From positions 570 through 13,012 of the forward strand of contig MGZO01000033.1 of NCBI GenBank assembly GCA_001802655.1: a stretch of DNA of 12,443 nt, read 5' to 3'. The position numbers and the translations under genes were made by a program. Positions 1 through 5,209 of this stretch are shown piece after piece; within the stretch, counting starts at the first letter, position 1; the number at the start of each line of letters is the position of its first letter. The notes under the pieces were generated by a model. It worked only from the letters and a program-made list of their open reading frames with translations. It did no database searches and was not told the origin of the DNA. This stretch comes from Hydrogenophilales bacterium RIFOXYD1_FULL_62_11 (GTDB taxonomy: Bacteria; Pseudomonadota; Gammaproteobacteria; Burkholderiales; Thiobacillaceae).

Positions 1-1740
1 ACTATCAAGATTCGACCCCGCTCTGCGGTTGTGGAGGAGGCTGCACAAAGCCTCGAATACACGCCGTTGCAGTCGCGGATCATCTCCGGACGTCTGGCCG
101 AGCAGCAGGCGGTATCACTGCAGCGCCAGATCAGGCCGCAGATGTCCGAGCTGGACGGCCCCGATTCGCTGCCCGACATCGGCAAGGCCGTTGAGCGCCT
201 GACCCGCGCGGTCGTGGACCGCCAGCCCATCCTGGTGTGCACGGACCACGATGCGGACGGCGTGTCGGGCCACTGCGTGGTCCGCACCGCGCTGATGGAC
301 AACTTCGCGCACCCACCCGAACTCACCCATAGCTTCATTAGCCATCGGATGAAGGAGGGCTACGGCATCAGCGAGGGGGTGGTGGACCGCATCCTGGCGG
401 CCGGCCATGACCGCGGCGTGCTGCTGTCGGTCGACCAGGGCTCGAGCGACGAACCGCGCATTGCCCGACTGGCCGACGCCGGCATCGACACGGTCGTGAC
501 CGACCACCATGGCGTGGAGGGAAGCGGCCCGCCTTCAGCCTATGCCTGTGTCAATCCAGTCCGCGAAGACTCGCGCTTCCCCGACAAGTTCGTTGCCGGC
601 TGCCACGTCGCTTGGCTGACCATGGCCGCGGTGCGGCGCGAGCTGATCCGCATCGGCCGGTTGCCCGACGACACGCCCCACCTGCATGACACGCTTCCGT
701 TTGTCGCACTGGGAACCACGGCCGATTGCGTCAGCTTCTCCCGAAGCCGCAACAACCGGCTGATCGTCCAGCGTGGACTCCACCGCATCAATCACCGGCC
801 AGATCCCTGCTGGCAGGCCCTGAGGGAGATTCGCAAACTCGACGGGCCGATGACCTCCTCCACTCTCGGGTTCCTCGCCGGCCCCATGGTCAACGCGCAG
901 GGCCGTGTGGACGAAGCGATGGTGGGCGTGCGGTTCCTGCTCTCTGTTTCGCTCGCTGAGGCGCGCAAATATGCGGGCCTGTTGAACGCGGCCAATGAGG
1001 AGCGCAAGGAGATCCAGGAGGCCATGCGGCTGCTGGCCATGGACGAAGCCTCAAGGCAGGTCGCTCGCGGCGCCGCTGGGCTGGCAGTGTGGCTTGAGGC
1101 CGGACACAGCGGAGTCCATGGCGTGGTGGCTAGCCGTCTAGTTGAGGCCTTTGGCCGGCCCACGATGTGCATCTCGCCCAAGCAGGGCAAACCCGGCATC
1201 GTGACCGCGTCAGCCCGCGCGGTGCCAGGCTTCCACGTTCGCAACGCCTTTGCTTTCATTGATGAGTCCTACCCCGGCGCGCTGCTGGCGTGGGGTGGGC
1301 ATGAAGGCGCTGGTGGCTTGACCGCCCGGGAGGCCGACATTCCCGCCATCCAGGCTCTGTGGGACCAGGCTGTGATCGACAGCGGAGTCGATGTTGGGCC
1401 GGTGCTGATGACCGATGGACCGCTGCCGGGGCCGCCTGACTTCGCGATGATCACCGAGATCGAGTGCCTGCAGCCATACGGCCGCGAGTTCGATGCGCCG
1501 GTGTTCTCGCAGGAGATGAAGCTGGTTGAGGCCCGTCCGGTCGGGCAGGGCAACAAGCACGTCAAGCTGACCGTCGAGCTGGCAGGTCGCCTGATCGATG
1601 GCATCTGGTTCAATGTGCCGTCGATCCCGTGGTCAATCGAACCCGGGATGCGGGTGCGGGGCGTCTTCGAGCTGGATACCAACACGTTCCGCGGCGAAAC
1701 CAAGCTCCAGCTCCTGATCCGGCACATTGAGCCGGTCTAA
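1..1740 (+). CDS. recJ: RecJ-family single-stranded-DNA exonuclease (DHH phosphoesterase), 5' end probably outside window
   Basis: Predicted 5'-3' single-strand DNA exonuclease of recombination and repair, metal dependent and cytoplasmic. Numbering from the GTG at 31: DHDADG at 72-77, SVDQGSSD at 133-140 and TDHHG at 157-161 form the DHH catalytic core. GPMVNAQGR near 284-292, GVHGVVASRL and WGGHEGAGGL near 421-430 are DHHA1-domain motifs. The C-terminus (KHVKLTVE, then IDGIWFN) fits the RecJ OB-fold. At 569 residues or more it is close to the size of E. coli RecJ. The frame is open to base 1 and encodes TIKIRPRSAV before the GTG, which has no Shine-Dalgarno sequence, so the real start is probably left of the window; GTG 31 is the fallback. 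All key acidic and histidine residues are present, so it should be active. It is probably an element-borne copy beside the usual chromosomal recJ (inference). Confidence 0.9.
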   Translation, partial: TIKIRPRSAVVEEAAQSLEYTPLQSRIISGRLAEQQAVSLQRQIRPQMSELDGPDSLPDIGKAVERLTRAVVDRQPILVCTDHDADGVSGHCVVRTALMDNFAHPPELTHSFISHRMKEGYGISEGVVDRILAAGHDRGVLLSVDQGSSDEPRIARLADAGIDTVVTDHHGVEGSGPPSAYACVNPVREDSRFPDKFVAGCHVAWLTMAAVRRELIRIGRLPDDTPHLHDTLPFVALGTTADCVSFSRSRNNRLIVQRGLHRINHRPDPCWQALREIRKLDGPMTSSTLGFLAGPMVNAQGRVDEAMVGVRFLLSVSLAEARKYAGLLNAANEERKEIQEAMRLLAMDEASRQVARGAAGLAVWLEAGHSGVHGVVASRLVEAFGRPTMCISPKQGKPGIVTASARAVPGFHVRNAFAFIDESYPGALLAWGGHEGAGGLTAREADIPAIQALWDQAVIDSGVDVGPVLMTDGPLPGPPDFAMITEIECLQPYGREFDAPVFSQEMKLVEARPVGQGNKHVKLTVELAGRLIDGIWFNVPSIPWSIEPGMRVRGVFELDTNTFRGETKLQLLIRHIEPV

Positions 1741-1776
1741 GTGAGACATACGCACGGTTGCCGGCTTCTTTCGTCT

Positions 1777-1835
1777 AACTGGCGTGCACACGAGGCCGGT
1801 TAGACGACGCTATAGGGGTTGCGGACGCTTACGAT
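1777..1835 (+). promoter_or_regulatory. Inverted-repeat operator with -10-like box (site 1 of 4)
   Basis: Arms AACTGG (1777-1782) and CCGGTT (1796-1801) are 25 bp end to end. The repeat extends outward as TCGTCTAAC at 1771-1779 paired with GTTAGACGA at 1799-1807. Exactly 24 bp after GGTTAGAC (1798-1805) lies TACGAT (1830-1835), a -10-like hexamer that would start transcription near 1842, about 20 bases before the gene at 1863. No good -35 is visible, which suggests an activator bound to the repeat. TATAGG at 1811-1816 is an alternative -10. The same geometry recurs at three other sites in the window. Confidence 0.55.
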
Positions 1836-1862
1836 CACCGGGAGCTAAGTACGGCACCTGTG

Positions 1863-2855
1863 ATGGAAGACTCCAAGATCAACACCCTGCAGCCAGTCAT
1901 CTCGCCTTCCGAGTCCTGGCACCTTGCGACTGCCCAGGCGTACCAGCTGGCCGCGAAGATGGCCAGCGAGATCAAGCCCAAGGAAGGCATCCCGATCATG
2001 GATGAGGTGAGCCGCCTGGCGCAGGCGTATGTCGATGAAGCCGATTCGGCCTGGCAGGCGTACCTGCGGCAGTCCGACAGGGCCATCGACACCTGCGATC
2101 GCGCTTCCACACGGGTCACCTACGACGAAAACCGTGCGCTGCCACTTGTTGAGTGGCCGCAGGACGGAAGCGAGGCCTGGGGGATGGTCGACGTCCACAG
2201 CGAGGACGGTGACATGGTCATGGCCACGCCCTTCCGGGTCGTGGACACCCGCGTGCTTCCCAAGGACAAGATCATCCTCAAGCTGCACGACCCCCACCAT
2301 GCCGCCTCTGCAGCCCTTGTGGAAACGATGCAGTGCGCGATGCGCGATGCCACCGGCGCCTTCCAGGTGCCGGATGCGACGATGGGCTGGCGCCGTCTGT
2401 GCTCCATCCTGGACATCTATCGGCAGGCCGCGAACATCGCCATGGGCCGCTTGGCCGACGACGACTACATCGGCTGGCGGCCGAACCTCCCGAGCCGCTA
2501 CGAGATCGTCAATGCTGCGAGCTTGCTCTGCCAGCACGCTGCAACGGCGCGGGCCCAGTGCGCTCTGGCGACCTTCCTCATGGCCGCCTGGGTGCAGGCC
2601 ATGGCCGACTCCATCGAAGGGATGGACCCGGAGGCGCGTCGCGATGAGTTCCTGGCCCAACTCAAGCGGGCCACCAAGTGCCTGCAGGATTCGCTCAACG
2701 CACAGAACAACGCCGTGGCCTTGACCCAGTGGCCGGCGAACAAGCCCATGCGCTGCATGGTGATCTTCCGCCCCCTGCCGCAATCCATCCCGGTGCTGGT
2801 GGTGATGTCGCCCAAGGGCAGCGTCACCAAGTTGCCGCGCAAGAAGAAGGCCTAG
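1863..2855 (+). CDS. Conserved-looking hypothetical protein, 330 aa
   Basis: I do not recognise this protein. It is soluble, with no signal peptide or convincing membrane segment. The first 75 residues are helix-rich and Ala-rich. A middle part with strand-like stretches (VEWPQDGSEAWGMVDV, MATPFRVVDTRV, KDKIILKLHD) follows, then a long helical region rich in Ala, Cys and Met. The C-terminus is strand-like and ends in the basic tail KLPRKKKA, which could contact nucleic acid or membrane (inference). A GTG at 1860 directly precedes the ATG; ATG 1863 is preferred. The nearest purine-rich run, GGGAG at 1840-1844, is too far upstream to be a good ribosome binding site, so translation from a short leader is possible. 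It stands between recJ and ssb and is probably expressed from the repeat-associated promoter just upstream. Codon use matches its neighbours, so it is very likely a real gene. Confidence 0.75.
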   Translation: MEDSKINTLQPVISPSESWHLATAQAYQLAAKMASEIKPKEGIPIMDEVSRLAQAYVDEADSAWQAYLRQSDRAIDTCDRASTRVTYDENRALPLVEWPQDGSEAWGMVDVHSEDGDMVMATPFRVVDTRVLPKDKIILKLHDPHHAASAALVETMQCAMRDATGAFQVPDATMGWRRLCSILDIYRQAANIAMGRLADDDYIGWRPNLPSRYEIVNAASLLCQHAATARAQCALATFLMAAWVQAMADSIEGMDPEARRDEFLAQLKRATKCLQDSLNAQNNAVALTQWPANKPMRCMVIFRPLPQSIPVLVVMSPKGSVTKLPRKKKA

Positions 2856-3027
2856 GCTTCGAGATCGACTCAGGCACAGCTAACTTTTGCACGCTCGATC
2901 AGCCGGTACAAAGGTAACCAACAGACTCACTCAAGGAAGCGCCAGCCATCTAAATCCAATCGCGTGAAACACCACGGTGCGCACATTCGTAGGCGCATCA
3001 GAACTCAAATTTCAAAAGGAAATAAGC

Positions 3028-3540
3028 ATGGCAAGCAGGGGCATCAACAAGGTGATTCTCGTTGGCAATGTCGGATCTGAGCCGGAAATGAAGTACACGC
3101 AGGGCGGCATGGCGGTGTGCTCGCTGTCGCTGGCGACCACCAGCGTGCGCAAGGACCGCGACGGCAACATCCAGGAAAAGACCGAGTGGCACCGCGTCAA
3201 GCTGTTCGGCAAGCTGGGTGAGATCGCCGGCGAGTACATCAAGAAGGGCCGGCAGGTCTACATCGAAGGCTCGATCCGCTACGACAAGTTCACCGGGCAG
3301 GACGGCGTCGAGAAGTACTTCACCGACATCGTGGCCGACGAAATGCAGATGCTCGGCGGCAACGCGCAGGGCGGTGAGGGCGGCGGTGAGTCGCGTTCTT
3401 CGGGCGGCGGCTACGGCGGTGGTGGTGAGCGTTCATCCCGTCCGCCCCAGCGTCAGGAATCGGCGCCGCGCCGTGAATCGCAGCCAGCCAGGACGAACGA
3501 CTTCGCCGACGACTTCGCAAATGACGACATCCCCTTTTAG
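3028..3540 (+). CDS. ssb: Single-stranded DNA-binding protein SSB, 170 aa
   Basis: Binds and protects single-stranded DNA and recruits partner enzymes through its C-terminal tip. MASRGINKVILVGN at the start is the classic SSB opening. The OB-fold spans about residues 1-110, with TEWHRVKLFGKLGEIAGEYIKKG and VYIEGSIRYDKF typical of bacterial SSBs. A Gly/Ser/Arg/Gln-rich flexible linker follows, and the protein ends in an acidic tail closing with DDIPF, the partner-binding tip. Start 3028 is chosen because AAAGGAA lies a few bases upstream and the protein then begins at the family's normal position. A GTG at 2977 would add 17 unrelated residues. The sequence resembles Xanthomonadaceae SSBs as I remember them. 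With RecJ and the RecG-like helicase it makes an element-encoded set for handling single-strand DNA during transfer or recombination (inference). The 172-base upstream gap has only a weak candidate promoter (TTTTGC, then TACAAA near 2908). Confidence 0.96.
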   Translation: MASRGINKVILVGNVGSEPEMKYTQGGMAVCSLSLATTSVRKDRDGNIQEKTEWHRVKLFGKLGEIAGEYIKKGRQVYIEGSIRYDKFTGQDGVEKYFTDIVADEMQMLGGNAQGGEGGGESRSSGGGYGGGGERSSRPPQRQESAPRRESQPARTNDFADDFANDDIPF

Positions 3541-3568
3541 AGCACCATAAGTCGTTGATTAATAAAGA

Positions 3569-3600
3569 GAAACGCCAGCTTATGCTGGCGTTTTCTTTTG
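3569..3600. terminator. Rho-independent terminator after ssb, possibly bidirectional
   Basis: AACGCCAGC (3571-3579), loop TTAT and GCTGGCGTT (3584-3592) form a perfect 9-bp stem, followed on the plus strand by a T-rich run (TTTTCTTTT). On the minus strand the stem is followed by TTTCTCTTTATT, so it may also stop the opposing gene that ends at 3625. Confidence 0.9.
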
Positions 3601-3624
3601 TGCAACCGTGAAGTTGGTATGCGG

Positions 3625-4179
3625 TCAGCGCGTCGTGCTCCCAGCCTGCTGCGCAGCCCTTAGGTCGTACACCGGCGCCTGGCCGGCGAGGTAATCCGCA
3701 ACTACGCTGGATAGCCGTGACGCCAGGTGGCCTGCTCCGGGCTGTGACTGCAGCCTCCGCGCGATGTAGGAGGTCAATGCCGCAACACCCTCGTCTCCTG
3801 CGAACAGGGCATCAGCCATGGCATGCACCTCGTTGAGGCGATGCACGGGATCATCTTCATTGCCATCGGGCGTGAACAGATGGATCTCCATGCTGCTCGA
3901 TCCTGCGGTCACCACGTGCCGCCCCACGAAACGCAGACCGCAGATGCGACCCATGATTGTCGAGGCCGTGGGCGCGGCGTTGAGCCTCGGGAACGGAATG
4001 TTGGCCACCACCGTGGCGCCAGCCTGCTCGAGTAAGGCCACGACGTTGGGAGTGTCCGTCCAGGCGTAGTGCAGCGTCAGGCAGGACGCTCCGTAGCTGA
4101 TGCGTCGATTCGTGCCCAGGGTTTGGCTGAGCAGGGACAGCGCTTCGTGGGCGCGCGTGCTGGAAGGTTGTGCGTTCAT
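3625..4179 (-). CDS. Hypothetical protein, 184 aa
   Basis: I do not recognise this protein. It begins MNAQPSSTRAHEALSLLSQ and has alternating helix- and strand-like stretches (RISYGASCLTLHYAW, ATVVANIPF, GLRFVGRHVVTAG, SMEIHLFTPDG), which suggest a compact alpha/beta fold. A helical C-terminal third ends in GSTTR. There is no signal peptide or membrane segment. The frame stays open to 4350, but that longer version would run through the repeat-associated promoter, so the ATG at 4179 is preferred. The ribosome binding site is weak. A TACGCT hexamer at 4211-4206 would give a leader of about 20 bases. The gene is divergent from the 4411 gene and convergent with ssb. Function unknown. Confidence 0.65.
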   Translation of the reverse strand: MNAQPSSTRAHEALSLLSQTLGTNRRISYGASCLTLHYAWTDTPNVVALLEQAGATVVANIPFPRLNAAPTASTIMGRICGLRFVGRHVVTAGSSSMEIHLFTPDGNEDDPVHRLNEVHAMADALFAGDEGVAALTSYIARRLQSQPGAGHLASRLSSVVADYLAGQAPVYDLRAAQQAGSTTR

Positions 4180-4205
4180 GGGATTGAGATTGGGTGCGTG
4201 GTGCA

Positions 4206-4299
4206 AGCGTAATGCGCAAGCAGCAGCCAACCGACGCGTAACCGGCCTCGATTTAGTGCCGGTTGGACCATTGGGTGTGAACGCGGCACTGGCTACAGT
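4206..4299. promoter_or_regulatory. Inverted-repeat operator with divergent -10-like boxes (site 2 of 4)
   Basis: The perfect 7-bp arms AACCGGC (4240-4246) and GCCGGTT (4258-4264) are 25 bp end to end with an 11-bp spacer. Rightward, 25 bp after GGTTGGAC (4261-4268), lies TACAGT (4294-4299), facing the 4411 gene. Leftward, on the minus strand, exactly 24 bp after GGTTACGC (4243-4236) lies TACGCT (4211-4206), facing the 4179 gene. A single bound regulator could therefore control both directions. Neither side has a strong -35 hexamer; TTGGGT lies 17 bp before TACAGT. Confidence 0.6.
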
Positions 4300-4305
4300 A
4301 GCCCC

Positions 4306-4410
4306 ACACCTCCCTACGGGAGATTCGACCCGGGCGATTCCCGGACACACCCTTGCGGGGCCATCCCGCGTGGGCTGGCTCCGTCCTAAAGAAATTGAAA
4401 GGAGCTAGTC
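4306..4410 (+). promoter_or_regulatory. Structured 5' leader with ribosome-site-hiding hairpin (leader A)
   Basis: About 105 bases lie between the predicted transcription start and ATG 4411. In order: hairpin CTCCC-TAC-GGGAG; hairpin CCGGG-CGATT-CCCGG; ACACACCC (4345-4352); hairpin GCGGG-GCCAT-CCCGC; then GCTCC, which can pair with the GGAGC of the ribosome binding site directly before the start codon. The order of elements matches the leaders before 10774 and 10467 on the minus strand. It is a candidate cis-regulatory RNA. The Rfam radC motif, known from mobile-element genes, is worth comparing, but I cannot confirm a match. Confidence 0.5.
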
Positions 4411-4563
4411 ATGTACCAGACCTTCAAAGCCGTCACCGCTTCTGGCTCGCACACCATCGACGCCACCTGCGAGGAAACGGCACGCCTGGACCTGGAGGAG
4501 CAGGGTCTCGGCCCCATCCACTCCATCGAACCGTCCGGAGGCGATGGCAATGGCGATGCGTGA
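4411..4563 (+). CDS. Small hypothetical protein, 50 aa
   Basis: Begins MYQTFKAVTASGSHTIDA and ends SGGDGNGDA. The pattern is strand, strand, then a helix rich in Glu/Leu (ARLDLEEQGLG), in a small acidic protein with a glycine-rich tail. A clear AAAGGAG ribosome binding site stands about 6 bases before the ATG, and the gene sits at the end of the structured leader, which supports it being real. It is the first gene of a two-gene unit: the next gene starts inside its last codons. Function unknown. Confidence 0.65.
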   Translation: MYQTFKAVTASGSHTIDATCEETARLDLEEQGLGPIHSIEPSGGDGNGDA

Positions 4564-4825
4564 GATCCTCCAGTGCTTCATCCAGGACGGCCCCGATGGC
4601 GTCCAAGCTGTCCTGACCGCGCCCGCTTCAAAGGGTTGCGATCGACACGTTCGCTCTGGCCGGGGCCATACGCTCGATGGAGCGATCGGCGCAGCGATGG
4701 GGCGACCCAACATGCGCTTTGCCACGGCCATCGATGAGCGCGATGCGGAAATCGCGGTCTTCCGCCGGCGCTGCCTGACCTTGCTGGCCAAGGACAACGA
4801 AATCTGCCTGGTGGGCAGTCAGTAG
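4550..4825 (+). CDS. Small hypothetical protein, 91 aa
   Basis: Begins MAMREILQCFIQDGPDGVQAV. The middle is Gly/Arg-rich, with little strong secondary-structure signal (GRGHTLDGAIGAAMGRP), followed by a helical C-terminal part (DERDAEIAVFRRRCLTLLAKDNE). ATG codons at 4544, 4550 and 4556 share the frame; 4550 is preferred because GGAGG (4537-4541) is then 8 bases upstream. The gene overlaps the end of the previous one by 14 bases in another frame, which implies translational coupling. It stops at TAG followed directly by TGA, then a strong terminator. Not recognised; no known domain seen. Confidence 0.6.
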   Translation: MAMREILQCFIQDGPDGVQAVLTAPASKGCDRHVRSGRGHTLDGAIGAAMGRPNMRFATAIDERDAEIAVFRRRCLTLLAKDNEICLVGSQ

Positions 4826-4837
4826 TGAATCGAACCT

Positions 4838-4866
4838 ACAGGGCCCCTTCGGGGGCCTTTTTTTTT
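4838..4866 (+). terminator. Rho-independent terminator of the 4411-4825 unit
   Basis: GGCCCC (4842-4847), a TTCG tetraloop (4848-4851) and GGGGCC (4852-4857) form a stable stem, extended by flanking weak pairs and followed by nine T residues. It lies 15 bases after the gene ending at 4825. The minus-strand side lacks a T run, so it should work in one direction only. Confidence 0.93.
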
Positions 4867-4868
4867 GC

Positions 4869-5105
4869 CTACTCCACGCCAGCAACCGGCATTTCCAGGT
4901 AGGCCAGCACTGCGACAAGGGTCCAGCTTTCGACCACGTCACCATTTTCAATGCGCACGACCGTGGCCCGGCTCAGGCCGACGCGTTCGGCCAGCTCGGC
5001 CTGCGTCAGTCCAGCGTCCTTGCGGGAATCACGAATCCGCCGCCCAATGCCCTTGAGCAGTCGAACGGTCATCGCGTCTGGGCGGGAGCGCGTGCTCGGG
5101 GCCAT
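4869..5105 (-). CDS. XRE-family helix-turn-helix transcriptional regulator, 78 aa
   Basis: A small DNA-binding repressor-type protein in which almost the whole length is one Cro/C1-type HTH domain: LKGIGRRIRDSRKDAGLTQAELAERVGL, then SRATVVRIENGD. LTQAELAERVG and SRATVVRIE are the two central helices, the second being the recognition helix. There is no ligand or dimerisation domain, so it probably dimerises through the short C-terminal helix (VAVLAYLEMPVAG). ATG 5105 gives 78 residues; ATG 5072 (MTVRLLKG) gives 67 and is possible, and neither has a clear ribosome binding site. It is divergent from the RecG-like helicase gene, with two similar operator-like sites between them and a TATACT -10 (5145-5140) facing it. 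That suggests it regulates itself and the helicase (inference). Confidence 0.88.
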   Translation of the reverse strand: MAPSTRSRPDAMTVRLLKGIGRRIRDSRKDAGLTQAELAERVGLSRATVVRIENGDVVESWTLVAVLAYLEMPVAGVE

Positions 5106-5139
5106 GAAGGTCTGAATTGGCCCTGTGGCCGATGCGCGC

Positions 5140-5145
5140 AGTATA
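5140..5145 (-). promoter_or_regulatory. -10 box of the XRE regulator gene
   Basis: TATACT on the minus strand, a 5/6 match to TATAAT, about 35 bases before ATG 5105. The matching -35 region falls within operator 1 (5152-5167), so binding there would block or adjust transcription of the regulator. Confidence 0.5.
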
Positions 5146-5151
5146 GGCAAT

Positions 5152-5187
5152 GTTGCTAAATAGCGACATAAGGCGTTAAATAGCAAC
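5152..5187. promoter_or_regulatory. Two tandem operator-like sites overlapping the helicase promoter
   Basis: Site 1, GTTGCTAAATAGCGAC (5152-5167), is an almost perfect palindrome around GCTA-AA-TAGC. Site 2, GGCGTTAAATAGCAAC (5172-5187), is a similar sequence shifted by exactly 20 bp, so both sit on about the same face of the helix. They share TAAATAGC. A plus-strand promoter can be drawn inside them: TTGCTA (5153-5158), a 17-bp spacer, TTAAAT (5176-5181). Its -35 is in site 1 and its -10 in site 2. Binding by the divergently encoded XRE protein should repress the helicase gene (inference). Confidence 0.6.
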
Positions 5188-5209
5188 ACCACCATTCCGC
5201 CTTGATCCC

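Noticed and set aside
2902..2945. A fifth repeat-type promoter upstream of ssb (GCCGGTACAAA)
   Set aside because: There is no matching left arm 25 bp away and no TANNNT hexamer at 24-25 bp.
2977..3540. Longer SSB starting at GTG 2977
   Set aside because: It adds 17 residues unlike any SSB N-terminus. ATG 3028 has a ribosome binding site and the standard MASRGINK start.
3625..4350. 241-residue version of the minus-strand gene
   Set aside because: The extra 57 residues would be encoded by the repeat and both divergent -10 boxes; ATG 4179 is a better start.
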